Source: Streptomyces sp. NBC_01478 (lineage in GTDB: Bacteria; Actinomycetota; Actinomycetes; Streptomycetales; Streptomycetaceae). From it: DNA of 64,000 nucleotides. The translations under genes were made by a program, and so were the position numbers. Below the pieces are notes generated by a model that worked only from the letters and a program-made list of their open reading frames with translations, did no database searches and had not been told where the DNA came from. The stretch lies in the NCBI RefSeq assembly GCF_036227225.1, contig NZ_CP109444.1, positions 8,165,501 through 8,229,500 on the forward strand. The letters are read 5' to 3'. Positions 27,604 through 37,517 of the stretch are shown piece by piece. The stretch's first letter is position 1; the number at the start of each line of letters is the position of its first letter.

Positions 27604-29163
27604 GTGTTCGATACTCTCTCTGATCGCCTCTCAGCCACTTTCAAGAACCTGCGCGGCAAGGGACGGCTCTCCGAGGCGGACATCGACGCCACCGCGCGTG
27701 AGATCCGGATCGCGCTGCTCGAAGCGGACGTGGCCCTGCCGGTCGTGCGCACGTTCATCAAGAACGTCAAGGAGCGTGCCCTCGGCGCCGACCTCAACAG
27801 GGCGCTGAACAACCCGGCCCAGCAGGTCGTGAAGATCGTCAACGAGGAACTCGTCACGATCCTCGGCGGCGAGACCCGGCGCCTCCGCTTCGCCAAGAAC
27901 TCGCCGACCGTGATCATGCTCGCGGGTCTCCAGGGTGCCGGTAAGACGACCCTCGCGGGCAAGCTCGGCAAGTGGCTCAAGGACCAGGGGCACTCGCCGC
28001 TGCTCGTCGCCGCCGACCTCCAGCGCCCGAACGCGGTGAACCAACTGAGCGTGGTCGCCGAGCGCGCCGGTGTCGCGGTCTACGCGCCCGAGCCGGGCAA
28101 CGGCGTCGGTGATCCGGTCAAGGTGGCCAAGGACTCCATCGAGTTCGCGAAGTCCAAGGTCCACGACATCGTGATCGTGGACACCGCGGGGCGCCTCGGC
28201 ATCGACCAGGAGCTGATGCGGCAGGCCGCGGACATCCGCGACGCGGTCAGCCCGGACGAGATCCTGTTCGTCGTCGACGCGATGATCGGCCAGGACGCGG
28301 TCAACACCGCCGAGGCCTTCCGCGACGGCGTCGGCTTCGACGGCGTGGTGCTCTCCAAGCTCGACGGCGACGCCCGCGGTGGTGCGGCCCTGTCGATCGC
28401 CTCGGTCACCGGCAAGCCGATCATGTTCGCGTCGAACGGCGAGAAGCTCGACGACTTCGACGCCTTCCACCCGGACCGGATGGCCTCCCGCATCCTCGAC
28501 ATGGGTGACCTGCTCACCCTGATCGAGCAGGCGGAGAAGACGTTCAGCCAAGAAGAGGCCGAGAAGATGGCCTCGAAGCTGGCGTCCAAGAAGGGCCAGG
28601 ACTTCACCCTCGACGATTTCCTGTCCCAGATGGAACAGGTCAGGAAGATGGGCAGCATCAGCAAGCTGCTCGGCATGCTCCCCGGCATGGGCCAGATCAA
28701 GGACCAGATCAACAACCTGGACGAGCGCGAGGTCGACCGTACGGCCGCGATCATCAAGTCGATGACCCCGGCCGAGCGCGCCGAGCCGACCATCATCAAC
28801 GGCTCGCGCCGCGCCCGTATCGCCAAGGGCTCCGGCGTCGAGGTCAGCGCCGTGAAGGGCCTGGTCGAGCGGTTCTTCGAGGCCCGCAAGATGATGTCCC
28901 GCATGGCCCAGGGCGGCGGGATGCCCGGCATGCCGGGGATGCCGGGCATGGGCGGCGGCCCGGGCCGCAGCAAGAAGCAGCCCAAGCAGGCCAAGGGCAA
29001 GCAGCGCTCCGGCAACCCGATGAAGCGCAAGCAGCAGGAGCTGGAAGAGGCCAAGCGCCGCGAGGCCGGCGCGGCCCAGGGCGGCGGCAACGCGTTCGGG
29101 CTGCCCGAGCAGGGCGGCAAGGACTTCGAACTGCCGGACGAGTTCAAGAAGTTCATGGGCTGA
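27604..29163 (+). CDS. ffh: Signal recognition particle protein Ffh
   Basis: The SRP GTPase that binds 4.5S RNA and nascent signal sequences and docks to FtsY. The 519-aa protein has an N domain, the G domain with GLQGAGKTTLAGKL near residue 109, DTAGRLGID near 193 and TKLDGDARGG-like SKLDGDARGG near 257, and a Met-rich M domain (about 330-440). The C-terminal tail includes a GMPGMPGMPGMGGGPG repeat and a basic segment, ending in a DEFKKFMG motif typical of streptomycetes. Start GTG 27604. A long hairpin follows it. Confidence 0.97.
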   Translation: MFDTLSDRLSATFKNLRGKGRLSEADIDATAREIRIALLEADVALPVVRTFIKNVKERALGADLNRALNNPAQQVVKIVNEELVTILGGETRRLRFAKNSPTVIMLAGLQGAGKTTLAGKLGKWLKDQGHSPLLVAADLQRPNAVNQLSVVAERAGVAVYAPEPGNGVGDPVKVAKDSIEFAKSKVHDIVIVDTAGRLGIDQELMRQAADIRDAVSPDEILFVVDAMIGQDAVNTAEAFRDGVGFDGVVLSKLDGDARGGAALSIASVTGKPIMFASNGEKLDDFDAFHPDRMASRILDMGDLLTLIEQAEKTFSQEEAEKMASKLASKKGQDFTLDDFLSQMEQVRKMGSISKLLGMLPGMGQIKDQINNLDEREVDRTAAIIKSMTPAERAEPTIINGSRRARIAKGSGVEVSAVKGLVERFFEARKMMSRMAQGGGMPGMPGMPGMGGGPGRSKKQPKQAKGKQRSGNPMKRKQQELEEAKRREAGAAQGGGNAFGLPEQGGKDFELPDEFKKFMG

Positions 29164-29208
29164 CCGCCACTCCGGGAAGGCCATGGGCTGACAGCCCGTC
29201 TTCCACGT

Positions 29209-29246
29209 CGCCGAGGGCGCCCCTCTCCGGAGGGGCGCCCTCGGCG
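29209..29246 (+). terminator. Long hairpin after ffh
   Basis: GCCGAGGGCGCCCCTC (29210-29225), a TCCG loop and GAGGGGCGCCCTCGGC (29230-29245) form a perfect 16-bp stem, extendable by one C-G pair. There is no T-tail, as usual for this GC-rich DNA. Confidence 0.85.
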
Positions 29247-29291
29247 CATGCCGGGCGTGCCGACGCCTGGCCCGTGTCGTAACTTGCCCGT

Positions 29292-31229
29292 ATGACCAAC
29301 CCTGCGCCGCCGCGCAAGTCCCCCGATCAGCCTTGGCGTACCGAAGGCACCCCGGACGAGCCCCCGAAGCCGTCGCCGGGCGGGAAGAAGATGCGCGGCG
29401 GCTGGTGGAGCCTGATCCTCACCGCGCTGGTCGTGTACCTGGTCGCGAATCTGATCCTGTCGTTCTTCAACGAGGGCGACGAGCCGACGATCTCGTACAC
29501 GGAGTTCAGCAAGCAGGTCGACGCGGGCAACGTCACCAAGATCTACGCCAAGGGCAACGCGATCCAGGGCCAGCTCAAGAAAGAGCAGAAGAAGCCGGAC
29601 GGCGACGGCAAGTACACCAAGTTCGACACCGAGCGGCCGACCTTCGCGGACGACCAGCTCTGGGAGGACCTGACCAAGCACAACGTCACGGTCACGGCGG
29701 AGCCGGTCGTACAACACCGTAGCTTTCTGGCCAATCTCCTGATCTCGCTGGCCCCGATGCTGCTCCTGGTCGCCCTGTGGCTCTTCATCGCACGGCGGAT
29801 GAGCTCGGGGCTCGGCGGCGCGGGCGGCATGCTCGGCCGCAAGACCCCGCCGAAACCGGTCGAGCTGGAGCCGGGCAAGCAGCGCACGACGTTCGAGGAC
29901 GTGGCCGGCATCGACGAGGTCGAGGGCGAGCTGAACGACGTCGTCGACTTCCTCAAGAACCCCGACGAGTACCGCAAGATGGGCGCCAAGATGCCCCGGG
30001 GCGTGCTGCTCGCGGGTCCGCCCGGCACCGGCAAGACGCTGCTCGCGCGGGCGGTCGCGGGGGAGGCGGGGGTGCCGTTCTTCTCGGCCTCGGCCTCCGA
30101 GTTCATCGAGATGATCGTCGGTGTCGGCGCCTCACGCGTGCGTGAACTGTTCGCGGAGGCCCGCAAGGTGGCCCCCTCGATCATCTTCATCGACGAGATC
30201 GACACCATCGGCCGGGCCCGCGGCGGCGGTTCGGGTATGGGCGGTCACGACGAGCGCGAGCAGACCCTGAACCAGATCCTCACCGAGATGGACGGCTTCT
30301 CCGGCTCCGAGGGCGTCATCGTCATCGCGGCCACCAACCGCTCCGACGTCCTGGACCCCGCGCTGACCCGCCCCGGCCGCTTCGACCGGGTGGTCGTGGT
30401 CTCGCCGCCCGACCGGGGCGGCCGCGAGGCGATTCTGGAGATCCACACCCGTGAGATCCCGCTCGCGAAGGACGTGAACCTCGCCCAGGTCGCCCGGACG
30501 ACCCCGGGCATGACCGGCGCCGAACTCGCCAACCTAGCCAACGAGGCCGCCCTCCTCGCGGTCAAGCGCAAGCAGAGCGAGGTCACCCAGTCCGACCTCT
30601 CCGAAGCCCTGGAGAAGGTCCAACTGGGCGCGGAACGCCCGCTGGTGATGCCCGAGGAGGAGCGCCGGCGCACCGCGTACCACGAGAGCGGCCACGCCCT
30701 CCTCGGCATGCTCCAGCCCGGCGCCGACCCGGTCCGCAAGATCACCATCGTCCCGCGCGGGAGGGCACTCGGCGTGACGCTCTCGACGCCGGACTCGGAC
30801 AAGTACGCGTACACCGAGGAGTACCTGCGCGGCCGGATCATCGGCGCCCTCGGCGGCATGGCCGCGGAACAGGTCGTCTACGGGGTGATCACCACCGGCG
30901 CCGAGAGCGACCTCGAACAGGTCACCAACATCGCGCGCGGGATGGTCGCCCGCTGGGGCATGAGCGAGCGCGTCGGCCGCCTCTCCGCCCTCCCGAACGA
31001 CGCCCAGCAGGCCTACGGCCTCGCCGCGGCGCCGCAGACCCTGGACGTGATCGACGACGAGATGCGCCGCATCGTCGACGAGTGCTACGACGAGGCCACC
31101 CGCAAACTCCGCGACCACCGCGACCAGTTGGACGCCCTCGCGGCGGCCCTCCTGGAGAACGAGACCCTGGAGGAGACGGACGCGTACCGGATCGCGGGCG
31201 TCACGCGCCTGTTCAAGGAAGAGCCGTAG
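29292..31229 (+). CDS. ftsH: Membrane AAA+ zinc metalloprotease FtsH
   Basis: An inner-membrane ATP-dependent protease for misfolded membrane and short-lived proteins. The 645-aa protein has a Pro-rich N-terminus, TM1 (about 37-58), an extracytoplasmic domain, TM2 (about 145-166), Walker A GPPGTGKT near 242, Walker B FIDEID near 299, the second region of homology, and the zinc site HESGH near 464. The third ligand (the Asp of ESDLEQV) is present. Streptomycetes encode more than one FtsH; the mid-chromosome location next to ffh and the length suggest the second paralogue, but this cannot be proved from one window. Confidence 0.95.
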   Translation: MTNPAPPRKSPDQPWRTEGTPDEPPKPSPGGKKMRGGWWSLILTALVVYLVANLILSFFNEGDEPTISYTEFSKQVDAGNVTKIYAKGNAIQGQLKKEQKKPDGDGKYTKFDTERPTFADDQLWEDLTKHNVTVTAEPVVQHRSFLANLLISLAPMLLLVALWLFIARRMSSGLGGAGGMLGRKTPPKPVELEPGKQRTTFEDVAGIDEVEGELNDVVDFLKNPDEYRKMGAKMPRGVLLAGPPGTGKTLLARAVAGEAGVPFFSASASEFIEMIVGVGASRVRELFAEARKVAPSIIFIDEIDTIGRARGGGSGMGGHDEREQTLNQILTEMDGFSGSEGVIVIAATNRSDVLDPALTRPGRFDRVVVVSPPDRGGREAILEIHTREIPLAKDVNLAQVARTTPGMTGAELANLANEAALLAVKRKQSEVTQSDLSEALEKVQLGAERPLVMPEEERRRTAYHESGHALLGMLQPGADPVRKITIVPRGRALGVTLSTPDSDKYAYTEEYLRGRIIGALGGMAAEQVVYGVITTGAESDLEQVTNIARGMVARWGMSERVGRLSALPNDAQQAYGLAAAPQTLDVIDDEMRRIVDECYDEATRKLRDHRDQLDALAAALLENETLEETDAYRIAGVTRLFKEEP

Positions 31230-31262
31230 TCATCCTCAGGTCGTACGTGCGATGAGTCGTCC

Positions 31263-32120
31263 TCAGGTAGTACGCGCGATCAGATACCGGAAGACGTTCG
31301 GCATCCACACCGTCCCGTCCTGCCGCCGATGCGGATGCAATGCCTCCGCCAACTCCTTCTCCACCTGCACCTGATCCGTCGCGACGATCGCCGCGTCGAA
31401 GAGTCCCGTCGACAGCAGCCCTCGTACGGCACTCTCGACGTCGGCGTAGCCGAAGGGGCAGGCCACCCGTCCCGAGCCGTCCGGCCTGAGGCCCGCGCGG
31501 TGGGCGACCTCCTCCAGGTCGTCGCGCAGGACCGGGCGCGGGCTGCCCGTGCCGCGCAGCGGGTCCGCCAGCCTGGTCGCCACGCGGAGCACGGACGAGG
31601 TCGCGCAGCGCTCCGGCGGGCCCCAGCCCGTCAGCACCACGGGTGTTCCGCGCGCGGCGAGCGGGGTCGCGGTGGCGAGCAGTTCGCCGAGCCCCTCCGA
31701 GTCGCCCGCGAGGCACCCGATGGGCTCGAAGGCGGTCACCAGGGTGTACGCGGGCGTCTCCGCGTCGGCCGCGTCCCTGGGGGAGCCGTAGACAAGCCGG
31801 GTGTGCGCACGCGCGCGTGGGGACCAGGCGGCCGGCAGCAGTCGCTCGCGGGCGAGGGCCAGCCGTTCGGGGGAGAAGCGCTCGACACCGGTGACCGTCG
31901 CGCCTCTGGAGGCCGCCATCAGCAGGGCGAGCCCGGAGCCGCAGCCGAGGCCGAGGAGCCGGGTGCCGGGTCCCACTTCCAGTCGCTCGTAGACCGCTTC
32001 GTGGAGCGGCACCAGCATCCGCTCCTGGATCTCGGACCAATCACGCGCGCGTGCACCCAGGTCCACACGGGGCACGGGCCCCGTATGAGGCAGGTAGTGC
32101 CGCACGAGCGTAGGTGTCAT
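31263..32120 (-). CDS. Class I SAM-dependent methyltransferase
   Basis: A 285-aa Rossmann-fold methyltransferase with the SAM-binding LLGLGCGSGLALLMAA near residues 60-75 and an acidic GVERFSPERLALARE second strand. The N-terminal MTPTLVRHYLPHTGPVPRVDLGARARDWSEIQERML region, read here as separate pieces, may form the substrate cap. Substrate unknown; no neighbours in a common pathway are seen. ATG 32120 begins the conserved part; a longer reading to 32219 lacks a suitable start context. It is convergent with ftsH across a 33-bp gap and divergent from proS. Confidence 0.8.
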   Translation of the reverse strand: MTPTLVRHYLPHTGPVPRVDLGARARDWSEIQERMLVPLHEAVYERLEVGPGTRLLGLGCGSGLALLMAASRGATVTGVERFSPERLALARERLLPAAWSPRARAHTRLVYGSPRDAADAETPAYTLVTAFEPIGCLAGDSEGLGELLATATPLAARGTPVVLTGWGPPERCATSSVLRVATRLADPLRGTGSPRPVLRDDLEEVAHRAGLRPDGSGRVACPFGYADVESAVRGLLSTGLFDAAIVATDQVQVEKELAEALHPHRRQDGTVWMPNVFRYLIARTT

Positions 32121-32318
32121 CGAAAGCGCCCCAATCCGCCGAGAGATGTGGCCGTGCCCGTTTCCGAGGCCCCCGTGATGTGCGCCCGCACTTCCCCCGT
32201 ATGCCAGCAAACTCCGCACTCGCTATCGCGTCCAGGGGTTGTGGGGCCCTGCTTGTGGCTTCTCTGTGGGAGTGGCGAGAATTCACATGACGGCAACGTG
32301 AGCCCGTACCATCGCGCC

Positions 32319-33734
32319 ATGGCCAAGGCACCCGTACTCACTCCCAGGGCGGACGATTTCCCGCGCTGGTACCAGGATCTGATCAGCAAGGCCGAGCTGG
32401 CCGACAACGGCCCGGTGCGCGGCTCCATGGTCATCCGACCGTACGGGTACGGCCTTTGGGAGCGGATGCAGGCCGAGATGGACGCCCGCATCAAGGAGAC
32501 GGGCACCGAGAACGCGTACTTCCCGCTGCTGATCCCGCAGTCCTACCTCGCCCGCGAGGCGGACCATGTCGAGGGCTTCGCGCCCGAGTTGGCCGTGGTC
32601 ACGCACGGCGGCGGCAAGGAGCTGGAGGAGCCCGCGGTCGTCCGGCCCACCTCCGAGATGATCATCAACGAGTACTTCTCGAAGTGGGTGCAGAGCTACC
32701 GCGACCTGCCCCTGCTGATCAACCAGTGGGCGAACGTGGTCCGTTGGGAGCTGCGCCCCCGGCTCTTCCTCCGCACGAGCGAGTTCCTCTGGCAGGAGGG
32801 CCACACCGCGCACGCGACCTACGAGGAGGCGCGCGACTTCGCCGCGCACATCCATCGTCAGGTGTACGAGGACTTCATGGTCAACGTCCTCGCGATGGAC
32901 GTCGTACCGGGCCGCAAGACGGTCAAGGAGCGGTTCGCGGGCGCGATCAACACCCTGACCCTGGAAGGGATGATGGGCGACGGCAAGGCGTTGCAGATGG
33001 CGACCAGTCACGAGCTGGGCCAGAACTTCGCCAAGGCCTTCAATACCCAGTACCTGTCCAAGGAAGGCAAGCAGGAACTGGTCTGGCAGACCTCCTGGGG
33101 CTCGACCACCCGCATGATCGGCGCCCTGGTGATGATGCACGGCGACGACGACGGACTCCGGGTGCCGCCGCGGCTGGCGCACATCCAGGTCGTCGTCCTC
33201 GCGATCAAGGGGGACGAGGCGGTTCTGGCCAAGGTCCGCGAGATCGGGGCCCGGCTGAAGGCGGCGGGCGTGCGCGTCCGCGTCGACGACCGCACGGACA
33301 TCCCCTTCGGGCGCCGGGCCGTCGACTGGGAGCTGAAGGGCGTGCCGGTACGGATCGAGGTCGGGCCGCGTGACCTGGAGAACGGCACGGCGATGCTGGC
33401 CCGCCGGATCCCGGGCGGCAAGGAGCCGATGGCCATCGACTCTCTCCTGGAGCTGCTTCCCGTCATCCTTGAGGAGGACCAGGCGCTGCTGCTGACACAG
33501 TCCCGCGAGCGGCGCGAGTCGCGCACCTCCGAGGTATCGACCGTCGCCGAGGCCGTCGAGGTGGCCACCGCCGGCGGCTGGGCGCGCATCCCGTGGGCGA
33601 CCCTCGGCGAAGAAGGCGAGGCCGAGCTGGCCGAGCACGCGGTGACCGTACGGTGTCTGGTCGCCGAGGACGGGTCGGTACCGGACGCGGACACGGCACC
33701 CGGTAACGTCGCGGTCGTCGCGCGCGCTTACTGA
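32319..33734 (+). CDS. proS: Prolyl-tRNA synthetase, archaeal/eukaryotic-type
   Basis: A 471-aa class II synthetase that charges tRNA-Pro. It matches the archaeal/eukaryotic-type lineage: MVIRPYGYGLWERMQ (motif 1), NAYFPLLIPQSYL, HVEGFAPELAVVTHGGG, VRPTSEMI, and FLRTSEFLWQEGHTAH (motif 2). There is no bacterial-type editing insertion between motifs 2 and 3, and the C-terminus ends in Tyr, as in this lineage. The zinc ligands usual in the C-terminal domain are largely missing, with a single Cys in VRCLVAEDG. Streptomyces normally also carries a longer bacterial-type ProS elsewhere, so this may be a second copy. Start ATG 32319. Confidence 0.9.
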   Translation: MAKAPVLTPRADDFPRWYQDLISKAELADNGPVRGSMVIRPYGYGLWERMQAEMDARIKETGTENAYFPLLIPQSYLAREADHVEGFAPELAVVTHGGGKELEEPAVVRPTSEMIINEYFSKWVQSYRDLPLLINQWANVVRWELRPRLFLRTSEFLWQEGHTAHATYEEARDFAAHIHRQVYEDFMVNVLAMDVVPGRKTVKERFAGAINTLTLEGMMGDGKALQMATSHELGQNFAKAFNTQYLSKEGKQELVWQTSWGSTTRMIGALVMMHGDDDGLRVPPRLAHIQVVVLAIKGDEAVLAKVREIGARLKAAGVRVRVDDRTDIPFGRRAVDWELKGVPVRIEVGPRDLENGTAMLARRIPGGKEPMAIDSLLELLPVILEEDQALLLTQSRERRESRTSEVSTVAEAVEVATAGGWARIPWATLGEEGEAELAEHAVTVRCLVAEDGSVPDADTAPGNVAVVARAY

Positions 33735-33994
33735 AGCGGCGGGCCCCGGCGGCAGAGCGACCGAAAGGCCTCTTGCGCGACGGCGGACCTCAGCTCCCCC
33801 GGCGCGCGGACATCGTCTACACGCCGGGTCGTACGTAGGACTACGCACCAGCTTGGTATGAGCTGTGAGGCTTCTCCGCAGATCAGCGCACCCGCCCTCC
33901 TCCGGACGCATCAGCGGCAACTGACGGGTACGTGCAAATTATTTGGGATGCCCCGGAATCGGAACACAGGGGCACTCCGGCTCGTTGTCATTAC

Positions 33995-34591
33995 GTGAGC
34001 ACGACACAGACACCACCTGTTCTCGCCGCAGAGCTGGCAGAGGCGTGGGCCGACATTCAGCGGTACCACCCCGAACTGCCCGATCTGGCCGCGCCCGAGT
34101 CCCTGATCGGAGAGTCGTCGTCCGCCTGCGGACACGAGCTCTCCTTCGAGCGACTGCTCCATGAGGCAGTCCATGGCATCGCCGCTTCGCGCGGCGTGCG
34201 CGACACGTCCCGTGCCGGTCGCTACCACAACCGCAGATTCCTCGCGATCGCCGAGGAGCTGGGCCTGGACCACCCCGACGAACCGCATCCCAGCAGCGGT
34301 TTCTCGCTGGTCCAGCTCAACCCCGAGGCCAAGCGGCGCTACCGGCCGACGATCGAGCGCCTCCAGCGCGCGCTCAAGGCCCACACCGTCGCCACCTCGG
34401 CGGACACCTCCCGCACCTTCCGCGGCCCGGCCGCCCGGCACGGTTCGTCCGGTGGCGGCGTCCGCGTCAAGGCGGTCTGCGACTGCGGTCGTAACGTACG
34501 GGTCGTCCCGTCCGTGCTGGCCCAGGCGCCGATCGTGTGCGGGGGCTGCGGCAAGCCCTTCCGCATCCCGGAGGTCGTGGGCGCGGCCTGA
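33995..34591 (+). CDS. SprT-like putative zinc metallopeptidase with C-terminal zinc ribbon
   Basis: A 198-aa protein with an HExxH motif in [10 protein letters not shown] (about residues 56-60), which fits the SprT/M48-like zinc peptidase pattern, and a C-terminal zinc ribbon (CDCG...CGGCG, about 167-192). The middle contains [16 protein letters not shown], common to SprT-like proteins. No signal peptide, so it is probably cytoplasmic. Function is not established; in eukaryotes SPRTN-like proteins degrade DNA-protein crosslinks, but that role is not shown here. Start GTG 33995 gives VSTTQTPP; an earlier in-frame start at 33932 lacks an SD. Confidence 0.72.
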   Translation: MSTTQTPPVLAAELAEAWADIQRYHPELPDLAAPESLIGESSSACGHELSFERLLHEAVHGIAASRGVRDTSRAGRYHNRRFLAIAEELGLDHPDEPHPSSGFSLVQLNPEAKRRYRPTIERLQRALKAHTVATSADTSRTFRGPAARHGSSGGGVRVKAVCDCGRNVRVVPSVLAQAPIVCGGCGKPFRIPEVVGAA

Positions 34592-34866
34592 GGACGCGGC
34601 TGCTCGTGGCAGCCGCATCCCGCAGGTCGGGGTTGCGCACACCCGCGCCGGTCACCTCCCGGCGCCGGGTGTCGCTTCCGCGTGGGCGGGGTCGGCCTCC
34701 CGGTCGGGCGGACCGCCAGGGTGTGGCACAATGGCTAGCTGTACTCGACAGCCGCACAGGAACCCTCTCGCCTCCGGCTGACGCGTCCATCGGGCACTCG
34801 GGTACCGCAACCCCACGCGGCCATCTGCCGTGCCCAACCACGTCAAAACCAGGAGAACCCACTCCC

Positions 34867-35286
34867 GTGGCAGTCAAGATCAAGCTGAAGCGTCTGGGCA
34901 AGATCCGTTCGCCTCACTACCGCATCGTCGTCGCCGACTCCCGTACCCGCCGTGATGGCCGGGCCATCGAGGAGATCGGTCTGTACCACCCGGTGCAGAA
35001 CCCCTCGCGCATCGAGGTCGACACGGACCGCGCGCAGTACTGGCTGAGTGTCGGCGCGCAGCCGACCGAGCCCGTGCTCGCCATCCTGAAGCTCACCGGC
35101 GACTGGCAGAAGTTCAAGGGCCTGCCGGCCCCGGCGCCGCTGCTCGTGGCCGCGCCGAAGGCCGCCCGCCCGGTGTTCGACGCCCTCGGTGGCGACGACT
35201 CGAGCAAGGGTGAGGCGATCACCCAGAAGAAGAAGGCCGACAAGAAGGACGAGGCTGCGGCCGAGTCCGAGTCGACCGAGGCCTGA
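34867..35286 (+). CDS. rpsP: 30S ribosomal protein S16
   Basis: A 139-aa small-subunit ribosomal protein. The N-terminal [25 protein letters not shown] is the family core and is preceded by AGGAG nine bases upstream of GTG 34867. The C-terminus carries a Lys/Glu/Ala-rich extension of about 40 residues typical of actinobacterial S16. It heads the run rpsP-khpA-rimM-trmD-rplS; the 275-bp region before it should hold the promoter, where CACAAT at 34727-34732 is a possible -10. Confidence 0.97.
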   Translation: MAVKIKLKRLGKIRSPHYRIVVADSRTRRDGRAIEEIGLYHPVQNPSRIEVDTDRAQYWLSVGAQPTEPVLAILKLTGDWQKFKGLPAPAPLLVAAPKAARPVFDALGGDDSSKGEAITQKKKADKKDEAAAESESTEA

Positions 35287-35288
35287 GC

Positions 35289-35528
35289 ATGCTCGAGGAG
35301 GCTCTCGAGCACCTCGTGAAGGGCATCGTCGACAACCCTGACGATGTGCAGGTCGCCTCGCGCGACCTGCGCCGCGGGCGCGTGCTGGAGGTCCGGGTGC
35401 ACCCCGACGACCTCGGCAAGGTGATCGGCCGCAACGGCCGCACCGCTCGCGCTCTGCGCACCGTCGTGGGTGCCATCGGCGGCCGAGGCGTCCGCGTCGA
35501 CCTCGTCGACGTGGACCACGTCCGCTGA
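35289..35528 (+). CDS. khpA: KH-domain RNA-binding protein (KhpA/YlqC family)
   Basis: A 79-aa single-KH protein. The RNA-binding GxxG loop is GRNG within LGKVIGRNGRTARALR (about residues 43-58). In Firmicutes and related bacteria KhpA pairs with KhpB (Jag/EloR) to bind RNA and affect cell division. It starts two bases after the rpsP stop and lies before rimM, the conserved order in Gram-positive genomes. Confidence 0.95.
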   Translation: MLEEALEHLVKGIVDNPDDVQVASRDLRRGRVLEVRVHPDDLGKVIGRNGRTARALRTVVGAIGGRGVRVDLVDVDHVR

Positions 35529-35609
35529 CGTTTTTCGCAACCGGCTCGGGCCGGGGAGGGCCACTGGCCGTCCCCGGCCCGATCTGTATGAAACAGGAGA
35601 TGTGGACAC

Positions 35610-36155
35610 GTGCAACTGGTAGTCGCACGGATCGGCCGTGCCCATGGCATCAAGGGCGAGGTCACCGTCGAGGTACGCACCGACGAGCCGGAGCTCAGGC
35701 TCGCCCCCGGAGCCGTCCTGGCCACCGAGCCCGCCTCCACCGGCCCCCTGACCATCGAGACGGGCCGCGTCCACAGCGGCCGCCTCCTCCTGCGCTTCGA
35801 GGGCGTCAGCGACCGCACCGGCGCCGAGGCACTGCGCAACACCCTCCTGATCGCCGAGATCGATCCCGAGGAGCTGCCCGAGGAGGAGGACGAGTACTAC
35901 GACCACCAGTTGATGGACCTCGACGTCGTCACCAAGGACGGCGAGGAGGTCGGCCGGATCACCGAGATCTCGCACCTGCCCTCCCAGGACCTCTTCATCG
36001 TGGAGCGGTCCGACGGCAGTGAGGTGATGATCCCGTTCGTCGAGTCGATCGTCATCGAGATCGACCTGGAGGAGCAGCGCGCGGTCATCGACCCGCCGCC
36101 AGGGTTGATCGACGACCGGGCCGAGGTCGCCTCGTCCCGGGAGGAGGAGGCGTAA
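35610..36155 (+). CDS. rimM: Ribosome maturation factor RimM
   Basis: A 181-aa factor for 30S head assembly that binds S19. The N-terminal [16 protein letters not shown] matches the RimM beta-barrel signature and the PRC-barrel domain follows ([21 protein letters not shown] near residue 94). A Glu/Asp-rich linker lies between them. GTG 35610 is the start; the AGGAG at 35596-35600 is upstream. It ends as TAATG with trmD, overlapping by one base. Confidence 0.95.
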   Translation: MQLVVARIGRAHGIKGEVTVEVRTDEPELRLAPGAVLATEPASTGPLTIETGRVHSGRLLLRFEGVSDRTGAEALRNTLLIAEIDPEELPEEEDEYYDHQLMDLDVVTKDGEEVGRITEISHLPSQDLFIVERSDGSEVMIPFVESIVIEIDLEEQRAVIDPPPGLIDDRAEVASSREEEA

Positions 36156-36988
36156 TGCGGCTCGACGTCGTCACGATCTTCCCCGAGTACCTCGAACCGC
36201 TGAACGTCTCCCTCGTCGGCAAGGCACGCGCGCGTGGACAACTGAATGTGCACGTGCATGATCTGCGCTCCTGGACGTACGACCGCCACAACACGGTCGA
36301 CGACACCCCCTACGGCGGCGGCCCCGGCATGGTCATGAAGACCGAGCCCTGGGGCGATGCCCTGGACTCCGTGCTGGCCGACGGCTACGAGACGGGCTCC
36401 GGCGCGCCCGCGCTGATCGTGCCCACGCCCAGCGGCCGGCCCTTCACCCAGGAACTCGCCGTAGAGCTCTCCGAGCGGCCCTGGCTGGTCTTCACGCCCG
36501 CCCGCTACGAGGGCATCGACCGGCGGGTGATCGACGAGTACGCGACCCGGATGCCTGTCTACGAGGTGTCCATCGGCGACTACGTGCTGGCCGGCGGCGA
36601 GGCGGCCGTCCTGGTCGTCACGGAGGCCGTGGCACGGCTGCTGCCGGGTGTCCTGGGCAACGCCGAGTCCCACCGCGACGACTCCTTCGCGCCCGGGGCC
36701 ATGGCCAACCTCCTGGAGGGGCCGATCTACACCAAGCCGCCCCAGTGGCGCGGCCGGGAGATCCCGGACGTGCTGCTCAGCGGCCACCACGGCAAGATCG
36801 CCCGCTGGCGGCGCGACGAGGCGCTGAAGCGCACGGCCGCCCACCGGCCCGACCTGATCGAGCGCTGCGAGCCCAAGGCCTTCGACAAGAAGGACCGCGA
36901 GATGCTCTCGATCCTGGGCTGGTCACCGGACCCGGCGGGGGAGCCGTACGGCCGATTTTGGCGTGGGCCGGACGGCGTGGAAGAATAG
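36155..36988 (+). CDS. trmD: tRNA (guanine37-N1)-methyltransferase TrmD
   Basis: TrmD makes m1G37 in tRNAs and so prevents frameshifting. The 277-aa SPOUT enzyme has the trefoil-knot SAM-binding motifs: TPYGGGPGMVM near residue 51, the RYEGIDRRVIDEY segment near 118 and SIGDYVLAGGEAA near 137, with the C-terminal domain following. The start ATG 36155 shares a base with the rimM stop, implying translational coupling. It precedes rplS by 133 bp. Confidence 0.97.
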   Translation: MRLDVVTIFPEYLEPLNVSLVGKARARGQLNVHVHDLRSWTYDRHNTVDDTPYGGGPGMVMKTEPWGDALDSVLADGYETGSGAPALIVPTPSGRPFTQELAVELSERPWLVFTPARYEGIDRRVIDEYATRMPVYEVSIGDYVLAGGEAAVLVVTEAVARLLPGVLGNAESHRDDSFAPGAMANLLEGPIYTKPPQWRGREIPDVLLSGHHGKIARWRRDEALKRTAAHRPDLIERCEPKAFDKKDREMLSILGWSPDPAGEPYGRFWRGPDGVEE

Positions 36989-37121
36989 GTCGCTGTTGTG
37001 CGTCGTCCGGCGTGCGCCCCTGCCACAGGGGGACATGACGCCCGCCCCGACACCCACGGCATCCTTCAGAACACCTATCTCCCGTCGGTGACCTGTGGCA
37101 TCGATGAAGAAAGCAGACGAC

Positions 37122-37472
37122 ATGTCCCACCTGCTCGACACTGTCGACAGCGCCTCGCTGCGCACCGACATCCCGGCCTTCCGCCCGGGTGACACCGTCA
37201 ACGTCCACGTCCGCGTCATCGAGGGCAACCGCTCCCGTGTGCAGCAGTTCAAGGGCGTAGTCATCCGTCGCCAGGGCGCCGGTGTCCGCGAGACCTTCAC
37301 GGTCCGCAAGGTCTCGTTCTCCGTCGGCGTCGAGCGCACCTTCCCGGTGCACACCCCGATCGTCGAGAAGATCGAGCTCGTGACCCGTGGTGACGTCCGT
37401 CGCGCGAAGCTGTACTACCTCCGTGACCTGCGCGGCAAGGCCGCGAAGATCAAGGAGAAGCGCGACAACTGA
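37122..37472 (+). CDS. rplS: 50S ribosomal protein L19
   Basis: A 116-aa large-subunit protein located at the 30S-50S interface. The core [27 protein letters not shown], read as parts, and the C-terminal [17 protein letters not shown] match the family. ATG 37122 ([14 protein letters not shown]) gives the usual Streptomyces length; an in-frame ATG nine codons upstream (MASMKKADD) is possible and the SD evidence is not decisive. The next gene, sipW, begins 45 bp downstream. Confidence 0.96.
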   Translation: MSHLLDTVDSASLRTDIPAFRPGDTVNVHVRVIEGNRSRVQQFKGVVIRRQGAGVRETFTVRKVSFSVGVERTFPVHTPIVEKIELVTRGDVRRAKLYYLRDLRGKAAKIKEKRDN

Positions 37473-37517
37473 GGTCGCGGCGGGGTTCATATCGGGGCCG
37501 GATAGCATCTGGCTCCG

